Shown: piece by piece, positions 21,944 through 34,010 of the stretch | How positions within the stretch are numbered: the first letter of the stretch is position 1 | How the letters are laid out: each line of letters opens with the position of its first letter | Assembly: GCA_022414725.1 (NCBI GenBank) | Contig: CM039463.1 | Location: 35,715,781-35,779,780 of the forward strand | Direction of reading: 5' to 3' | DNA: 64,000 nt | Source: Microglena sp. YARC | Lineage: Eukaryota; Chlorophyta; Chlorophyceae; Chlamydomonadales; Chlamydomonadaceae | The notes under the pieces: model-generated | The model's input: only the letters and a program-made list of their open reading frames with translations | Database searches by the model: none | What the model was told of the DNA's origin: nothing | Translations under genes and position numbers: made by a program

Positions 21944-23960
21944 GTTGGTTCTCTCATCCTATCTCTATTATACTATCTCTCTCTCATCCTATCTCTATTA
22001 TCCTATTTTTCTCTTATCCTATCTCTCTTATCCTATTTCTCTCTTATCATATCTCTCTCCCATCCTATGTCTCTCTCATCCTATCTATATTATCCTATTT
22101 CTCTCTTATCCTATCTCTACTTCATCCTGTCTCTCTCTCATCCTGTCTCTCTCTCGTCTTATCTCTCTCTCATCCTATCTCTCTCTCATCCTATTTCTCT
22201 GTTATCCTATCTCTCTCTCATCCTATCTCTCTCTCATCCTATCTCTCTCTCATCCTATCTCTCTCTCATCCTATCTCTCTCTTATCCTGTATTTTGTACC
22301 GTCTAGCCGGTTAAGGCTTGGCTAACCTGGCAACCTCAATATTGGGAAGGGCCTCTAAGGCCTATCCTATACCACCCTTAGCGGGTTGGTCCTCTCATCC
22401 TATCTCTCTCATCCTATCTGTCTCTCTCATCCTATCTCACTCAGTTCCATCTATATGTACATCCTCTAGGCCTATCCTGTATCACCCTTAGCAGGTTGGT
22501 CCTCTCATCCTATCTCTCTCATCCTATCTGTCTCTCTCATCCTATCTCACTCATCCTATATGTGCATCCTCTAGGCCTATCCTGTTTCACCCTTAGCAGG
22601 TTGGTCCTCTCATCCTATCTCTCATCTCATCTGTCTCATCCTATCTCTCTCATCCTGCGTTTTGTACTGTTAAGGCTTGCCCAACCTCAATATCGTGAGG
22701 GGCCTGTGGGCCTATCCTACATCATCCTTCGCTGGTTGGTCCTCTTATCCTATCTCTTTCATCCTATCTCTCTCATCTTGTAGGCATATCCTATATTTGC
22801 ATCCTATACCACCCTTAGCAGGTTGGTCCTCTCATCCTCTCTCTCATCTCATCTGTCTCATCCTATCTCACTCATCTTGTGTGTTTGTGTACAGTCTAGG
22901 CAGTATAGGGAAGGGCCTGTAGGCCTATCCTATATCATCCTCCGCTCGTTGGTACTCTCTGCCTACCGCTTTCATCCCATCTCTCTCATACCATCTCACT
23001 CATCCTGTATTTTTGTACAGTCTAGCCTGTGTTTGTGTACAGTCTTGCCCGACCTCAATATCGGGAGGGGCCTGTATGCCTATCCTATATCATCCTTTGC
23101 TGGTTGGTCCTCTCATCCTATCTCTTTCATCCCATATCACTCATCTTGTAGGCATATCCTATATTTGCATCCTATACCACCCTTAGCAGGTTGGTCCTCT
23201 CATCCTCTCTCTCACCCCATCTGTCTCATCCTATCTCTCACTCATCTTGTGTGTTTGTGTACAGTCTAGTCAGTATTGGGAAGGGCCTCTAGGGCCTATC
23301 CTATATCACCCTTAGCGGGTTGGTCCTCTCATGCTCTTTCTCTCATCCCATCTGTCTCATCCTATCTCTCACTCATACTGTGTTTGTCTACAGTCTAGTC
23401 AGTATTGGGAAGGGCCTCTAGGGCATATCCTATATCACCCTTCCCGTGTTGGTCCTCTCATCCTATCGCTCTCATCCCATCTGTCTCATCCTATCCCTCC
23501 CTCATACTGTGTTTGTCTACAGTCTAGTCAGTATTGGGAAGGGCCTCTAGGGCATATCCTTTATCACCCTTCCCGTGTTGATCCTCTCATCCTATCGCTC
23601 TCATCCCATCTGTCTCATCCTATCCCTCCCTCATACTGTGTTTGTCTACAGTCTAGTCAGTATTGGGAAGGGCCTCTAGGGCACATCCTATATCACCCTT
23701 CCCGTGTTGGTCCTCTCATCCTATCGCTCTCATCCCAACTGCCTCATCCTATCTCTCTCATCCTATCTCACGCATCCTGTGTTTTGTACAGTTTAGCCGG
23801 TAAAGGCTTGCTTGGTTGGTCCTCTCATCCTATCTCTCTCATCCTATCTCACGCATCCTGTGTTTTTGTACAGTCTAGGCAGTATTAGGAAGGGCCTACA
23901 GGCCTATCCTATATCACCCTTAGCAGGTTGCTCATCCTATCCTATCCTGTGTTTTAAGCC
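21944..23960 (+). repeat. KU80: CTCTCTCATCCTAT array with KU80 donor copies
   Basis: Two layers. 21950-22300 is (TCTCTCTCATCCTATC)n. From 22360 on there are ten or so units of 100-130 bp, each containing CACCCTTAGCAGGTTGGTCC, a copy of the preceding exon's last bases and its GTTGGT donor, with TACAGTCTAGYCAGTATTGG and GGGCCTCTAGGGC. The nearest copies are the most similar; later ones decay to CCCTTCCCGTGTTGG. Confidence 0.85.
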
Positions 23961-23962
23961 CC

Positions 23963-24360
23963 TTTCAGCGAATCAATTGGTCTTGTGGTACACCAAATCG
24001 CTTTGAGGATGCAGGGTCGGGGGTTCGATTCCCCCCACGGTTGCCCTGAGCGTTGCAGGTCGTTGTCAACAGCGATGGTAGCTTGTCTAGTTGAGGTAGA
24101 AAACCGCTCTCTACCCACTTACGACGGGTTCCCTTATAGCCATTCAGCGGATGATTTGGGTTCAAGGTTTCTGAAGAACCCGGACTTCGTACATGAAATC
24201 GAGAATTCTGCCTGGAAATCTGAGAATTCTCGCGAGAATCTTCGATAATTGGCCTGGGATTCTGAGAACCAAGTCCGAAGTACAAAGTGTGCTTCCCAAA
24301 TCATCCCCTGAATCGCTATAATACCACGCCCACCAGGCGTTATCATTACCTTTTTGTATC
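23963..24360 (+). mobile_element. tRNA-derived SINE (type 1), copy 1, interrupted
   Basis: The tRNA-like head has an A-box-like TTGGTCTTGTGGTACACC and a B-box-like GGGTTCGATTCC. The tail is GTCGTTGTCAACAGCGATGG, GGTAGCTTGTCTAGTTGAGG and ACGACGGGTTCCCTTA, resuming at 24321 with ATACCACGCCCACCAGGCGT after a 182-bp MITE. Other type 1 copies are at 39270, 50003 and 61413 (reverse). Confidence 0.85.
24137..24318. mobile_element. Tc1/mariner-like MITE, family D, copy 1, nested in SINE
   Basis: 182 bp. Left end TAGCCATTCAGCGGATGATT is the inverse complement, with two mismatches, of the right end AATCATCCCCTGAATCGCTA. The flanking dinucleotide TA is duplicated: uninterrupted SINE copies read CCCTTAATACC, here CCCTTA...TAATACC. 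Copy 2 is at 30823-30998. Confidence 0.88.
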
Positions 24361-24377
24361 CTGTGTTTTTGTTTTTG

Positions 24378-24776
24378 TTGATGTTTGCCGAGGACGTTCG
24401 CACCTTCACCTTTCCCACTGTCTGGTCACTTTGTATGCAGAGGACATTCACATTTTCACCTGTCCCACTGTTTGAAACTTTCCCACTGTCAGCTATTTAT
24501 GTATGCAGAGGACATTGGCACCTTCACCTTTCTCACTGTCTGAACCTTTCCCACTGTCTGATCTTCTCAATGCAGAGGACATTCGCACCTTCACCTTCCT
24601 CTCTGTCTGAACCTTTCCCACTGTCTGTTCTTCTCAATGCAGAGGACATTTGCACCTTCACCTTCCTCTCTGTCTGAACCTTTCCCACTGTCTGTTCTTC
24701 TCAATGCAGAGGATATTCGCACCTTCACCTTCCTCTCTGTCTGAACCTTTCCCACTGTCTGATCTTCTCAATGCAG
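24378..24776 (+). repeat. KU80: 66-bp array of KU80 acceptor copies
   Basis: Six partial copies before the intact exon, each with TTTCCCACTGTCTGATCTTC, an AATGCAG acceptor and AGGACATTCGCACCTTCACC. In the most distal copy (about 24388) the acceptor AG is mutated to CG. Confidence 0.9.
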
Positions 24777-24835
24777 AGGACATTCGCACATTCACCTTTC
24801 CTCCGCTTACCAAGAACCTCCCAACTGCGCAGCAG
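24777..24835 (+). CDS. KU80: KU80 exon, EDIR motif
   Basis: 59 bp, acceptor AATGCAG, donor CAG|GTAGG. Encodes (E)DIRTFTFPPLTKNLPTAQQ, matching the conserved Ku80 EDIR.F.FPS motif that ends the DNA-encircling core. Phase: two bases in, zero out. Both junctions are tandemly copied on their own sides. Confidence 0.93.
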
Positions 24836-25275
24836 GTAGGGGTCTATGGTGGTGGTGGTTTGGTGGTGGGTGAGGGGGCGCTGTGGGGGGGTGAGGGGTG
24901 GGGTGGGGTGGGGTGGGGGGGGGCAGGCGGTACCCAAGAACCTTCCAACTGCGCAGCAGGTAGGATCAATGGTGGTGGTGGTGGTTTTGGTGGTGGGTGA
25001 AGGGGCGCTGTGGTGGGGGGGGAGGGGGTGGGGGGTGGTGGTGGGGGGGGGGTACCAAGAACCTTCCAACTGCGCAGCAGGTAGGATCAATGGTGGTGGT
25101 GGTGGTTTGGTGGTGGGTGAGGGGGGCGCCGTGTGTGTGTGTGTGTGTGTGTGTGGGGGGGGGGGTACCAAGAACCTCCCAATTACGCAGCAGGTAGGAT
25201 CTAATGGTGGGTGGGGGTGGGGGGGGGGGGGGGGGGCTTACCAAGAACCTCCCTAACTAAGTAGCAGGTGCGATC
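24836..25275 (+). repeat. KU80: Array of KU80 donor copies, GGTGGTGG type
   Basis: Four copies of ACCAAGAACCTTCCAACTGC plus GCAGCAGGTAGGATC (near 24930, 25048, 25168 and 25240), separated by G/T-rich repeats. The last reads GTAGCAGGTGCG. Confidence 0.88.
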
Positions 25276-25339
25276 TATGCTTTAATAATTCGTACACATT
25301 ACACATAGGAAGAAAAAGTGCCTAATTAGGGAGATTTGA

Positions 25340-25440
25340 CACAAACGTGGGACAGCCAGTCAATGGAAACGTGGGACAGCCTATCAATCGAAACGTGGGT
25401 CGGCCTGAGTGTCGAAACGTGGGACAGCCTGTAAATCAGA
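25340..25440. repeat. 28-bp minisatellite
   Basis: Four copies containing GAAACGTGGGACAGCCTRTC, directly before the 45-bp array. Confidence 0.85.
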
Positions 25441-25454
25441 ACATTTGTATTGGA

Positions 25455-28400
25455 AAAAATATTTAGGAAGGCCTGTTTTGCAGGTCTTCCCTTGTAATTC
25501 AAAATATTCAGGTAGGCCTGTTTTGCAGGTCTTCCCTTGTAATTCAAAATATTCAGGTAGGCCTGTTTTGCAAGTCTTCCCTTGTGATTCAAAATATTCA
25601 GGTAGGCCTGTTTTGCACGTCTTCCCATATAATTCAAAATATTCAGGTAGGCCTGTTTTGCACGTCTTCCCATATAATTCAAAATATTCAGGTAGGCCTG
25701 TTTTGCACGTCTTCCCATATAATTCAAAATATTCAGGTAGGCCTGTTTTGCACGTCTTCCCATATAATTCAAAATATTTAGGAAGGCCTGTTTTGCAGGT
25801 CTTCCCTTGTAATTCAAAATATTCAGGTAGGCCTGTTTTGCACGTCTTCCCATATGATTCAAAATATTCAGGTAGGACTGTTTTGCACGTCTTCCCTTAT
25901 AATTCAAAATATTGAGGTAGGACTGTTTTGCACGTCTTCCCATATAATTCAAAATATTGAGGTAGGACTGTTTTGCACGTCTTCCCTTATAATTCAAAAT
26001 ATTTAGGTAGGCCTGTTTTGCACGTCTTCCCATATGATTCAAAATATTTAGGTAGGACTGTTTTGCACGTCTTCCCTTATAATTCAAAATATTTAGGTAG
26101 GCCTGTTTTGCACGTCTTCCCATATAATTCAAAATATTTAGGTAGGCCTGTTTTGCACGTCTTCCCTTATAATTCAAAATATTTAGGTAGGCCTGTTTTG
26201 CACGTCTTCCCAAATAATTCAAAATATTCAGGTAGGCCTGTTTTGCACGTCTTCCCTAATAATTCAAAATATTTAGGTAGGCCTGTTTTGCACGTCTTCC
26301 CTTATAATTCAAAATATTTAGGTAGGCCTGTTTTGCACGTCTTCCCATATAATTCAAAATATTCAGGTGAGACTGTTTTGCACGTCTTCCCTTATAATTC
26401 AAAATATTTAGGTAGGCCTGTTTTGCACGTCTTCCCATATAATTCAAAATATTCAGGTAGGACTGTTTTACACGTCTTCCCTTATAATTCAAAATATTTA
26501 GGTAGGCCTGTTTTGCACGTCTTCCCATATAATTCAAAATATTTAGGTAGGCCTGTTTTGCACGTCTTCCCTTATAATTCAAAATATTTAGGTAGGCCTG
26601 TTTTGAACGTCTTCCCATATAATTCAAAATATTCAGGTAGGACTGTTTTACACGTCTTCCCTTATAATTCAAAATATTCAGGTAGGACTGTTTTGCACGT
26701 CTTCCCATATAATTCAAAATATTTAGGTAGGCCTGTTTTGCACGTCTTCCCTTAGAATTCAAAATATTTAGGTAGGCCTGTTTTGCACGTCTTCCCATAT
26801 AATTCAAAATATTTAGGTAGGCCTGTTTTGCATGTCTTCCCTTATAATTCAAAATATTTAGGTAGGCCTGTTTTGCACGTCTTCCCTTATAATTCAAAAT
26901 ATTTAGGTAGGCCTGTTTTGCACGTCTTCCCTTATAATTCAAAATATTTAGGTAGGCCTGTTTTGCACGTCTTCCCATATAATTCAAAATATTCAGGTAG
27001 GACTGTTTTGCACGTCTTCCCATATAATTCAAAATATTCAGGTAGGACTGTTTTGCACGTCTTCCCATATAATTCAAAATATTCAGGTAGGCCTGTTTTG
27101 CACGTCTTCCCATATAATTCAAAATATTCAGGTAGGACTGTTTTGCACGTCTTCCCTTATAATTCAAAATATTTAGGTAGGCCTGTTTTGCACGTCTTCC
27201 CTTAGAATTCAAAATATTTAGGTAGGACTGTTTTGCACGTCTTCCCATGTAATTCAAAATATTTAGGTAGGCCTGTTTTGCACGTCTTCCCTTATAATTC
27301 AAAATATTTAGGTAGGCCTGTTTTGCACGTCTTCCCATATAATTCAAAATATTCAGGTAGGACTGTTTTGCACGTCTTCCCTTATAATTCAAAATATTTA
27401 GGTAGGCCTGTTTTGCACGTCTTCCCATATAATTCAAAATATTCAGGTAGGACTGTTTTGCACGTCTTCCCTTATAATTCAAAATATTTAGGTAGGCCTG
27501 TTTTGCACGTCTTCCCATATAATTCAAAATATTTAGGTAGGCCTGTTTTGCACGTCTTCCCTTAGAATTCAAAATATTTAGGTAGGCCTGTTTTGCACGT
27601 CTTCCCATATAATTCAAAATATTTAGGTAGGCCTGTTTTGCATGTCTTCCCTTATAATTCAAATATTTAGGTAGGCCTGTTTTGCACGTCTTCCCTTATA
27701 ATTCAAAATATTTAGGTAGGCCTGTTTTGCACGTCTTCCCTTATAATTCAAAATATTTAGGTAGGCCTGTTTTGCACGTCTTCCCATATAATTCAAAATA
27801 TTCAGGTAGGACTGTTATGCACGTCTTCCCATATAATTCAAAATATTCAGGTAGGACTGTTTTGCACGTCTTCCCATATAATTCAAAATATTCAGGTAGG
27901 CCTGTTTTGCACGTCTTCCCATATAATTCAAAATATTCAGGTAGGCCTGTTTTGCACGTCTTCCCTTATAATTCAAAATATTTAGGTAGGACTGTTTTGC
28001 ACGTCTTCCCTTAGAATTCAAAATATTTAGGTAGGACTGTTTCGCACGTCTTCCCATGTAATTCAAAATATTTAGGTAGGCCTGTTTTGCACGTCTTCCC
28101 TTATAATTCAAAATATTTAGGTAGGCCTGTTTTGCACGTCTTCCCATATAATTCAAAATATTCAGGTAGGACTGTTTTGCACGTCTTCCCTTATAATTCA
28201 AAATATTTAGGAAGGCCTGTTTTGCACGTCTTCCCATATAATTCAAAATATTCAGGTAGGACTGTTTTGCACGTCTTCCCTTATAATTCAAAATATTTAG
28301 GTAGGCCTGTTTTGCACGTCTTCCCATATAATTCAAAATATTTAGGTAGGCCTGTTTTGCACGTCTTCCCTTATAATTCAAAATATTTAGGTAGGCCTGT

Positions 28401-28921
28401 TTTGCACGTCTTCCCATATAATTCAAAATATTCAGGTAGGACTGTTTTGCACGTCTTCCCTTATAATTCAAAATATTTAGGTAGGCCTGTTTTGCACGTC
28501 TTCCCATATAATTCAAAATATTTAGGTAGGCCTGTTTTGCACGTCTTCACATATAATTCAAAATATTCAGGTGAGACTGTTTTGCACGTCTTCCCTTATA
28601 ATTCAAAATATTTAGGTAGGCCTGTTTTGCACGTCTTCCCTTAGAATTCAAAATATTTAGGTAGGCCTGTTTTGCACGTCTTCCCATATAATTCAAAATA
28701 TTTAGGTAGGCCTGTTTTGCACGTCTTCCCTTATAATTCAAAATATTTAGGTAGGCCTGCTTTGCACGTCTTCCCATATAATTCAAAATATTCAGGTAGG
28801 ACTGTTTTGCACGTCTTCCCATATAATTCAAAATATTCAGGTAGGCCTGTTTTGCACGTCTTCCCTTATAATTCAAAATATTTAGCTAGGCCTGTTTTGC
28901 ACGTCTTCCCATATAATTCAC
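25455..28921. repeat. 45-bp satellite array (about 77 units) in a KU80 intron
   Basis: Unit: AATTCAAAATATTTAGGTAG then GCCTGTTTTGCACGTCTTCC and CTTAT or CATAT. Variants (TTTAGG/TTCAGG, GCCTG/GACTG, CTTAT/CATAT) tend to alternate. Rare variants (CTTAGAATTC at 26751 and 27561, and at 27201 and 28010) recur 810 bp, or 18 units, apart, showing a higher-order duplication. One unit at 27660 lacks an A. As 45 is a multiple of 3, both strands are open for hundreds of codons (15-residue repeats such as YLNILNYMGRRAKQA on -). With the intronic setting, I do not call a gene. Confidence 0.95.
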
Positions 28922-28934
28922 CAGTTGGAAAAGC

Positions 28935-29400
28935 CCGTGTTGCTTTTGCCCCCCTCCCTTCCCCCCCCGCCCCCATCCCTCTCTCTTCCCCCCTCCATCC
29001 CGAGGTCCTTCCCTCCTCCGTGCTCCTCCCTCCCTGCGCGCTCCTTCCTACCCCCTCCCTCTTTTCTGTCTCCTATCCTCCTTGACTTTCCTTCACCCTC
29101 CCTCCATCTCTCCCCCTTCCCTGTTTTCTCTCTCCTACCCCCTTTTCTGTCTCCAATCCTCCTTGAATTCCCCTTGACCCTCCCTCCATCTCTCCCCCTT
29201 CCCTCTGTCCCCTCTCCTACCCCCCCACCCCCCTCTTCCTTTCCCCCCTCCCCCATTCTCTCAACCCACCACCCCTCCCCCATGCACCGCCATAAACACA
29301 CATTCTCGCCCTACCTGCCCCCCCCACCCCCACCCTTTCACCCCCACACCTCATTATCTGAATCCACCTCTCGCCCTACCTGCACCCCCCTGGACATTCA
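28935..29400. repeat. C/T-rich low complexity with ~110-bp duplication
   Basis: CCCTCCC-rich polypyrimidine. TCTGTCTCCTATCCTCCTTG and TCTGTCTCCAATCCTCCTTG mark a local tandem duplication (29065 and 29145). Confidence 0.8.
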
Positions 29401-29462
29401 TGTTAGCAACCCCGCTGAGAAAACCGGACTCACGCGATCGCAAAGCTACTTGCCAACTACAA

Positions 29463-29615
29463 CCATGGGTACTTCCAAGCGCGGGCTTTTGCGTGCTGGC
29501 GCGCTGCCTTTTTGAGCCCCACTGCGCGTTTCTCGCAGTTTTTTGCAACCCTCTGTGGGCCCAGCAAGCATTTTTTGTGCTTTTCGCACTGCAAAGCCCA
29601 AAGCTTGTTATTCTT
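29463..29615 (-). mobile_element. hAT-like MITE, family C, partial copy
   Basis: Reverse copy: TTTTTGAGCCCCACTGCGCG and TCGCAGTTTTTTGCAACCC match the family. Starts GGGTACTTCCAAGCGC; the other end is not recognisable. Confidence 0.7.
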
Positions 29616-29809
29616 GCACATTTACCAGAAACTCCATATTTCCTCCCCAAACTTTTTGGGTATATGGAGAGTACTTAGGCATGCAACTTAACAGAACATT
29701 CAAATTCTAAAACACCAAAACTTGCTAGCTCAGCTCAGAATCAGGGCTAGGAATGGGTGCTTGCTTGACCATGTCAAACTTTACTCAAATCCAAATGTAA
29801 GACCACAAA

Positions 29810-30159
29810 TTGATAGAGCTCGTCGAGATGATCACTATACACCCTACAGTTGTGTTCATGTGAGCTGTCATGTGGTCATGTGGTCATGTGAGCTGTCATG
29901 TGGTCATGTGGTCGTGTGAGCTGTCATGTGGTCATGTGGTCACTGATAGAGCTCGTCAAGATGATCACTATACACCCTATTCCATGCCCGTTCCCTTGGC
30001 TGTGGCTTCGCTAGATAGTAGATAGGGACAGTTGGATGTGGTTTCCCTTGGCTGTGGTTTCGCTTGGCTGTGGTTTTGCTAGATAGTAGATAGGGACAGT
30101 GGTTTCGCGTTTCGCTAGATAGTAGATAGGGACAGTGGTTTCGTTTTTTTAACTGTGGT

Positions 30160-30200
<41 letters not shown>

Positions 30201-30205
30201 TGAGA
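29810..30205. repeat. Short tandem repeats, GTGGTCATGT and TAGATAGGGACAGT types
   Basis: GATAGAGCTCGTCRAGATGA occurs twice (29813, 29945) around a GTCATGTGGTCATGTG array. Then four copies of CGCTAGATAGTAGATAGGGA alternate with TTGGCTGTGGTTTC. Confidence 0.85.
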
Positions 30206-30235
30206 ATCTCATTAATCCATTCATGCGCGTCACTT

Positions 30236-30275
<40 letters not shown>

Positions 30276-30409
30276 CTTACTCCCGCCGTTTACCCGCGCT
30301 AGGTTAAATTTCTTCACTTTGACATTCCGAGCACTGGGCAGAAATCGAATTGTGTCAACATCCTTTAGAGAGTCATACTTATTCCCGCCGTTTTCAGAGA
30401 GAAATGGGC

Positions 30410-30413
<4 letters not shown>

Positions 30414-30440
<27 letters not shown>

Positions 30441-30471
30441 TGGGGGGGGGGGGGGGGGGGGGGGGGGGGGT
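30414..30471. repeat. Poly-G run
   Basis: About 55 nearly uninterrupted G residues (one T), likely G-quadruplex forming. Length may be unreliable. Confidence 0.85.
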
Positions 30472-30517
30472 AAGGCAAAAAACCTCCTCCCTCCCCCCCG
30501 CCATTTTCAGCATTTCA

Positions 30518-30740
30518 CAGTGTTTCTTTTTTCGATGACGTGATGCCATTCCGTCGCCATTCCGTCGAATGCTTCACCCCTCGGACCCCCCGATATCGGG
30601 ACGCGCTGCCCCCCGAACCCCCCAGGCTCCGCGCTTGGCGCTCCGCCATGCGATGGCTGCGCAACTATCCTGAAATCAGGGTTGAGTAGCCCAAGTAGCT
30701 ACTCAACCTGGACTACAGAAATCTGAAATTGAAAACTCTG
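30518..30740 (-). mobile_element. hAT-like MITE, family B, copy 3
   Basis: Starts CAGTGTTTCTTTTTTCGATG and ends GAAAACTCTG; interior GTAGCTACTCAACCTGGACT as in the other copies. Flanks GCATTTCA and ATTTTTCA resemble a decayed 8-bp TSD. Confidence 0.8.
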
Positions 30741-30822
30741 ATTTTTCAGCTGCCATCCATTATCAGCTTTGCCAGGCGACGTGTCCAAGCCATTGTTGTT
30801 GGCAACCTTGGCAACCTGCTTA

Positions 30823-30998
30823 TAGCAATTCTAGCAAGGGGATGAACTAGACAAAACGTTTCCGCGAGAACTCGTACTTCGTACTTTGTCGAGAATTTTG
30901 GCCTGGAAATCCGAGAACTCTCGACAATTTGGCCTGGAATTCTCGAGAATTCTCGACGAAGTACGAACCGTATGTCCAGTTCATCCCCTTAATTGCTA
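30823..30998. mobile_element. Tc1/mariner-like MITE, family D, copy 2
   Basis: 176 bp, ends TAGCAATTC and AATTGCTA, with GGGGATGAAC and GTTCATCCCC just inside, flanked by TA. Largely palindromic: ACTTCGTACTTTGTCGAGAA and TTCTCGACGAAGTACGA face each other. Confidence 0.85.
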
Positions 30999-31127
30999 TA
31001 ACAGCCTGACAGCCTTTACACGCCAGCCTGGTTACTCCCATATCGCTGCCTCCATACCGAGGTAGCCCTAGCGTGACCAGTAGGTCAATCGCACCAGCCT
31101 TTTTTGGGGGGGCGGGTGTGGGAGGGG

Positions 31128-31205
31128 GCTGTGGGGGGTGGAGGGGTGGGGGGGGGGGGGGGGGGGGTAGGGGTAGGGGTGTGTGTGTGTGTGTGGGGGG
31201 GGGTA
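31128..31205. repeat. G-rich and GT microsatellite
   Basis: GGGGTGGAGGGG, a G17 run and (GT)n. Confidence 0.85.
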
Positions 31206-31309
31206 AGTCAGATTACAAAAACTTCCGTCATAGGAATATGAAAATAACTTCCACGCGACCCCCCTGCCAAAACCACCCTAAATTAAAACAAACCAAGACA
31301 AACCAAAAC

Positions 31310-34010
31310 AAAACCTCCGTGCAGGCAAGTGTAGCAGATGAGCTAGTGCGCTCTCTAGACCTAACACAAGGCAGTTTAGGTCAATAGATGCTTTTAGCCA
31401 AACCAAAGCAAAACAGAGCAGAATGGATGAAGAAAAATATGAAAAAAGGAATCTAAATTAAAACAAAACAAAACAAAGCAAAACAAAGCAAAACAAAACA
31501 AAACAAAGCAAAGCAAAACAAAGCAAAGCAAAGCAAAAGCAAAACAAAACAAGACAAAGCAAAGCAAAACAAAGCAAAGCAAAACAAAACAAAAACAAGC
31601 AGAAGAAAACAAAACCGAACCACCCTGCAGGCGAGTGCAGCAGATGAGCTAGTGCGCTCTCTAGACCTCACCCAAGGCTTTTCAGGGCGAGAGATGCTTT
31701 TAACCCAAATCAACCAAAACAGAGCAAAACAGGAAGAGAACAAATATATTAAAATCACCCTAACTTAAAACAAAACCGAACCACCCTGCAGGCGAGTGCA
31801 GCAGATGAGCTAGTGCGCTCTCTAGACCTCACCCAAGGCTTTTCAGGGCGAGAGATGCTTTTAACCCAAATCAACCAAAGCAAAGTAAAACAGAGCAAAA
31901 CAGGAAGAGAACAAATATATTAAAATCACCCTAACTTAAAACAGAACAAACTAAAATCACCGTGCAGGCGAGTGCAGCAGATGAGCTAGTGCGCTCTCTA
32001 GACCTCACACAAGGCTGTTCAGGCGAAGAGATGCTTTTAACCAAATCAAGCCAAGCCAAACCAATGCAGAACAAAGCAGAACGGGAAGAAGAAGACATAC
32101 CAAAACCACCCTTAATAAAACAAAGCAAGACAAGACAAAACCAAACAAAACAAAACAAAACAAAAAACTCCGTGCAGGCAAGTGTAGCAGATGAGCTAGT
32201 GTGCTCTCTAGACCTCACACAAGGCTGTTCAAGTCGAGAGATGCTGTTTACTAAACCTAACCAAGCCAAACCAAAGAAAACCAAAGAAAAACAGAGCAGA
32301 ATGAAGGAAGAAACAAATACAAAAAACACTCTAAATGAAAGCAAACAAAACAAACATAACCACCATGCAGGCGAGTGCAGCAGATGATCTAGTGCGCACT
32401 GTAGACCTCAAACAAGGCTGTTCAGGTCGAGAGATGCTTTTAAACAAATCAAACCAAAGCAAAGCAAAACAGAGCAAAACGGGAAGAAGAAAAGCACGCC
32501 AAGAACACCATAAAAAAAAAAAAAAAAGGAAGGCGAGTGCAGCAGATGAGCTAGTGCGCACTGTAGACCTCACACAAGGCAGTTCAGGTCGAGAGATGCT
32601 TTAGCCAAAACAAAGCAAAACAGAGCAGAATGGATGAAGAAAATATAAAAAAAGAAACCTAAATTAAAACAAAACAAAACAAAGCAAAACAGAGCAGAAT
32701 GGATGAAGAAAATATAAAAAAAGAAACCTAAATTATAACAAAACAAAGCAAAATAGAGCAGAATGGATGAAGAAAATATAAAAAAAGAAACCTAAATTAA
32801 AACATAACAAAACAAAGCAAAGCAAAATAAAACAAAAACAAGCAAAGCAGAGCAGAGCAAAATAAAACAAAACAAAAACAAGCAAAGCAGAGCAGAGCAA
32901 AACAAAATAAAACAAAAACAAGCAAAGCAGAGCAGAGCAAAACAAAATAAAACAAAGCAAAGCAGAGCAGAGCAAAACAAAATAAAACAAAAATAAGCAA
33001 AAGAAGACAAAACTGAAAGACCGAGCTGGAAAGTGCAGCAGGTGAGCTAGTGTGCACTATAGACCTCACACAAGGCTGGTCAGGTGGAGATATGCTTTTA
33101 ACCAATGCAAAGCAAACCAGAACGGATGAAGAATAAACATGCCAAAAGCACCATAAATTAAAACAAACAAAATAAATATAACCACTGTGCAGGCGAGTGC
33201 AGCAGATGAGCTTGTGCGCACTATAGACCTCACACAAGGCTGGTCAGGTGGAGATATGCTTTTAACCAATGCAAAGCAAACCAGAATGGATGAAGAAAAA
33301 CCATGCCAAAAGCACCATAAATTAAAACAAACAAAATAAATATAACCACTGTGCAGGCGAGTGCAGCAGATGAGCTACTGCGCACTCTAGACCTCACACA
33401 AGGCTGGTCAGGTGGAGATATGCTTTTAACCAATGCAAAGCAAACCAGAACGGATGAAGAAAAACCATGCCATAAACACCCTATATTAAAACAAACAAAA
33501 TAAATATAACCACCGTGCAGGCGAGTGCAGCAGAGGAGCTACTGCGCACTCTATACCTCACACAAGGCTGGTCAGGTGGAGATATGCTTTTAACCAATGC
33601 AAAGCAAACCAGAACGGATGAAGAAAAACCCATGCCATAAACACCCTATATTAAAAAAAAAAAAAAAATATAACCACCGTGCAGGCGAGTGCAGCAGATG
33701 AGCTACTGCGCACTCTAGACCTCACACAAGGCTGGTCAGGTGGAGATACACTTTAAACCAATGCAAAACAAACCAGAACGGATGAAGAAAAACCCATGCC
33801 AAAAACACCATAAATTAAAACAAGCTAAATAAATATAACCACCGTGCAGGCGAGTGCAGCAGATGAGCTTGTGCGCTCTCTAGACCTCACACAAGGCTGG
33901 TCAGGTGAAGATATGCTTTCAACCAATGCAAAGCAAACCAGAACGGATGAAGAAAAACCCATGCCAAAAACACCATAAATTAAAAAAACAAAAACTGAAC
34001 CACCGTGCAG
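31310..34010 (+). repeat. KU80: 13 upstream copies of a KU80 acceptor plus 5' exon segment
   Basis: Units of mostly 160-200 bp hold CCGTGCAG, then GCGAGTGCAGCAGATGAGCT, AGTGCGCTCTCTAGACCTCA and CAAGGCTGTTCAGGTCGAGA, then an AAACAAAACAAAGC-type spacer. Acceptors lie near 31325, 31629, 31789, 31965, 32176, 32370, 32533, 33033, 33192, 33355, 33520, 33681 and 33849. Several copies read in frame for ASAADELVRSLDLTQGCSGR and then run into spacer or a stop. The spacer also expanded alone (32640-33010). Confidence 0.88.

Noticed and set aside
26256..27662. 468-codon minus-strand ORF (and plus-strand partners) in the 45-bp array
   Set aside because: Pure consequence of a 45-bp period without stops; both strands equally open; inside a KU80 intron.
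25455..28921. CRISPR-like regular repeats
   Set aside because: Units are contiguous with no unique spacers, in a eukaryotic intron; the same holds for the 38-, 39-, 35- and 26-bp arrays.
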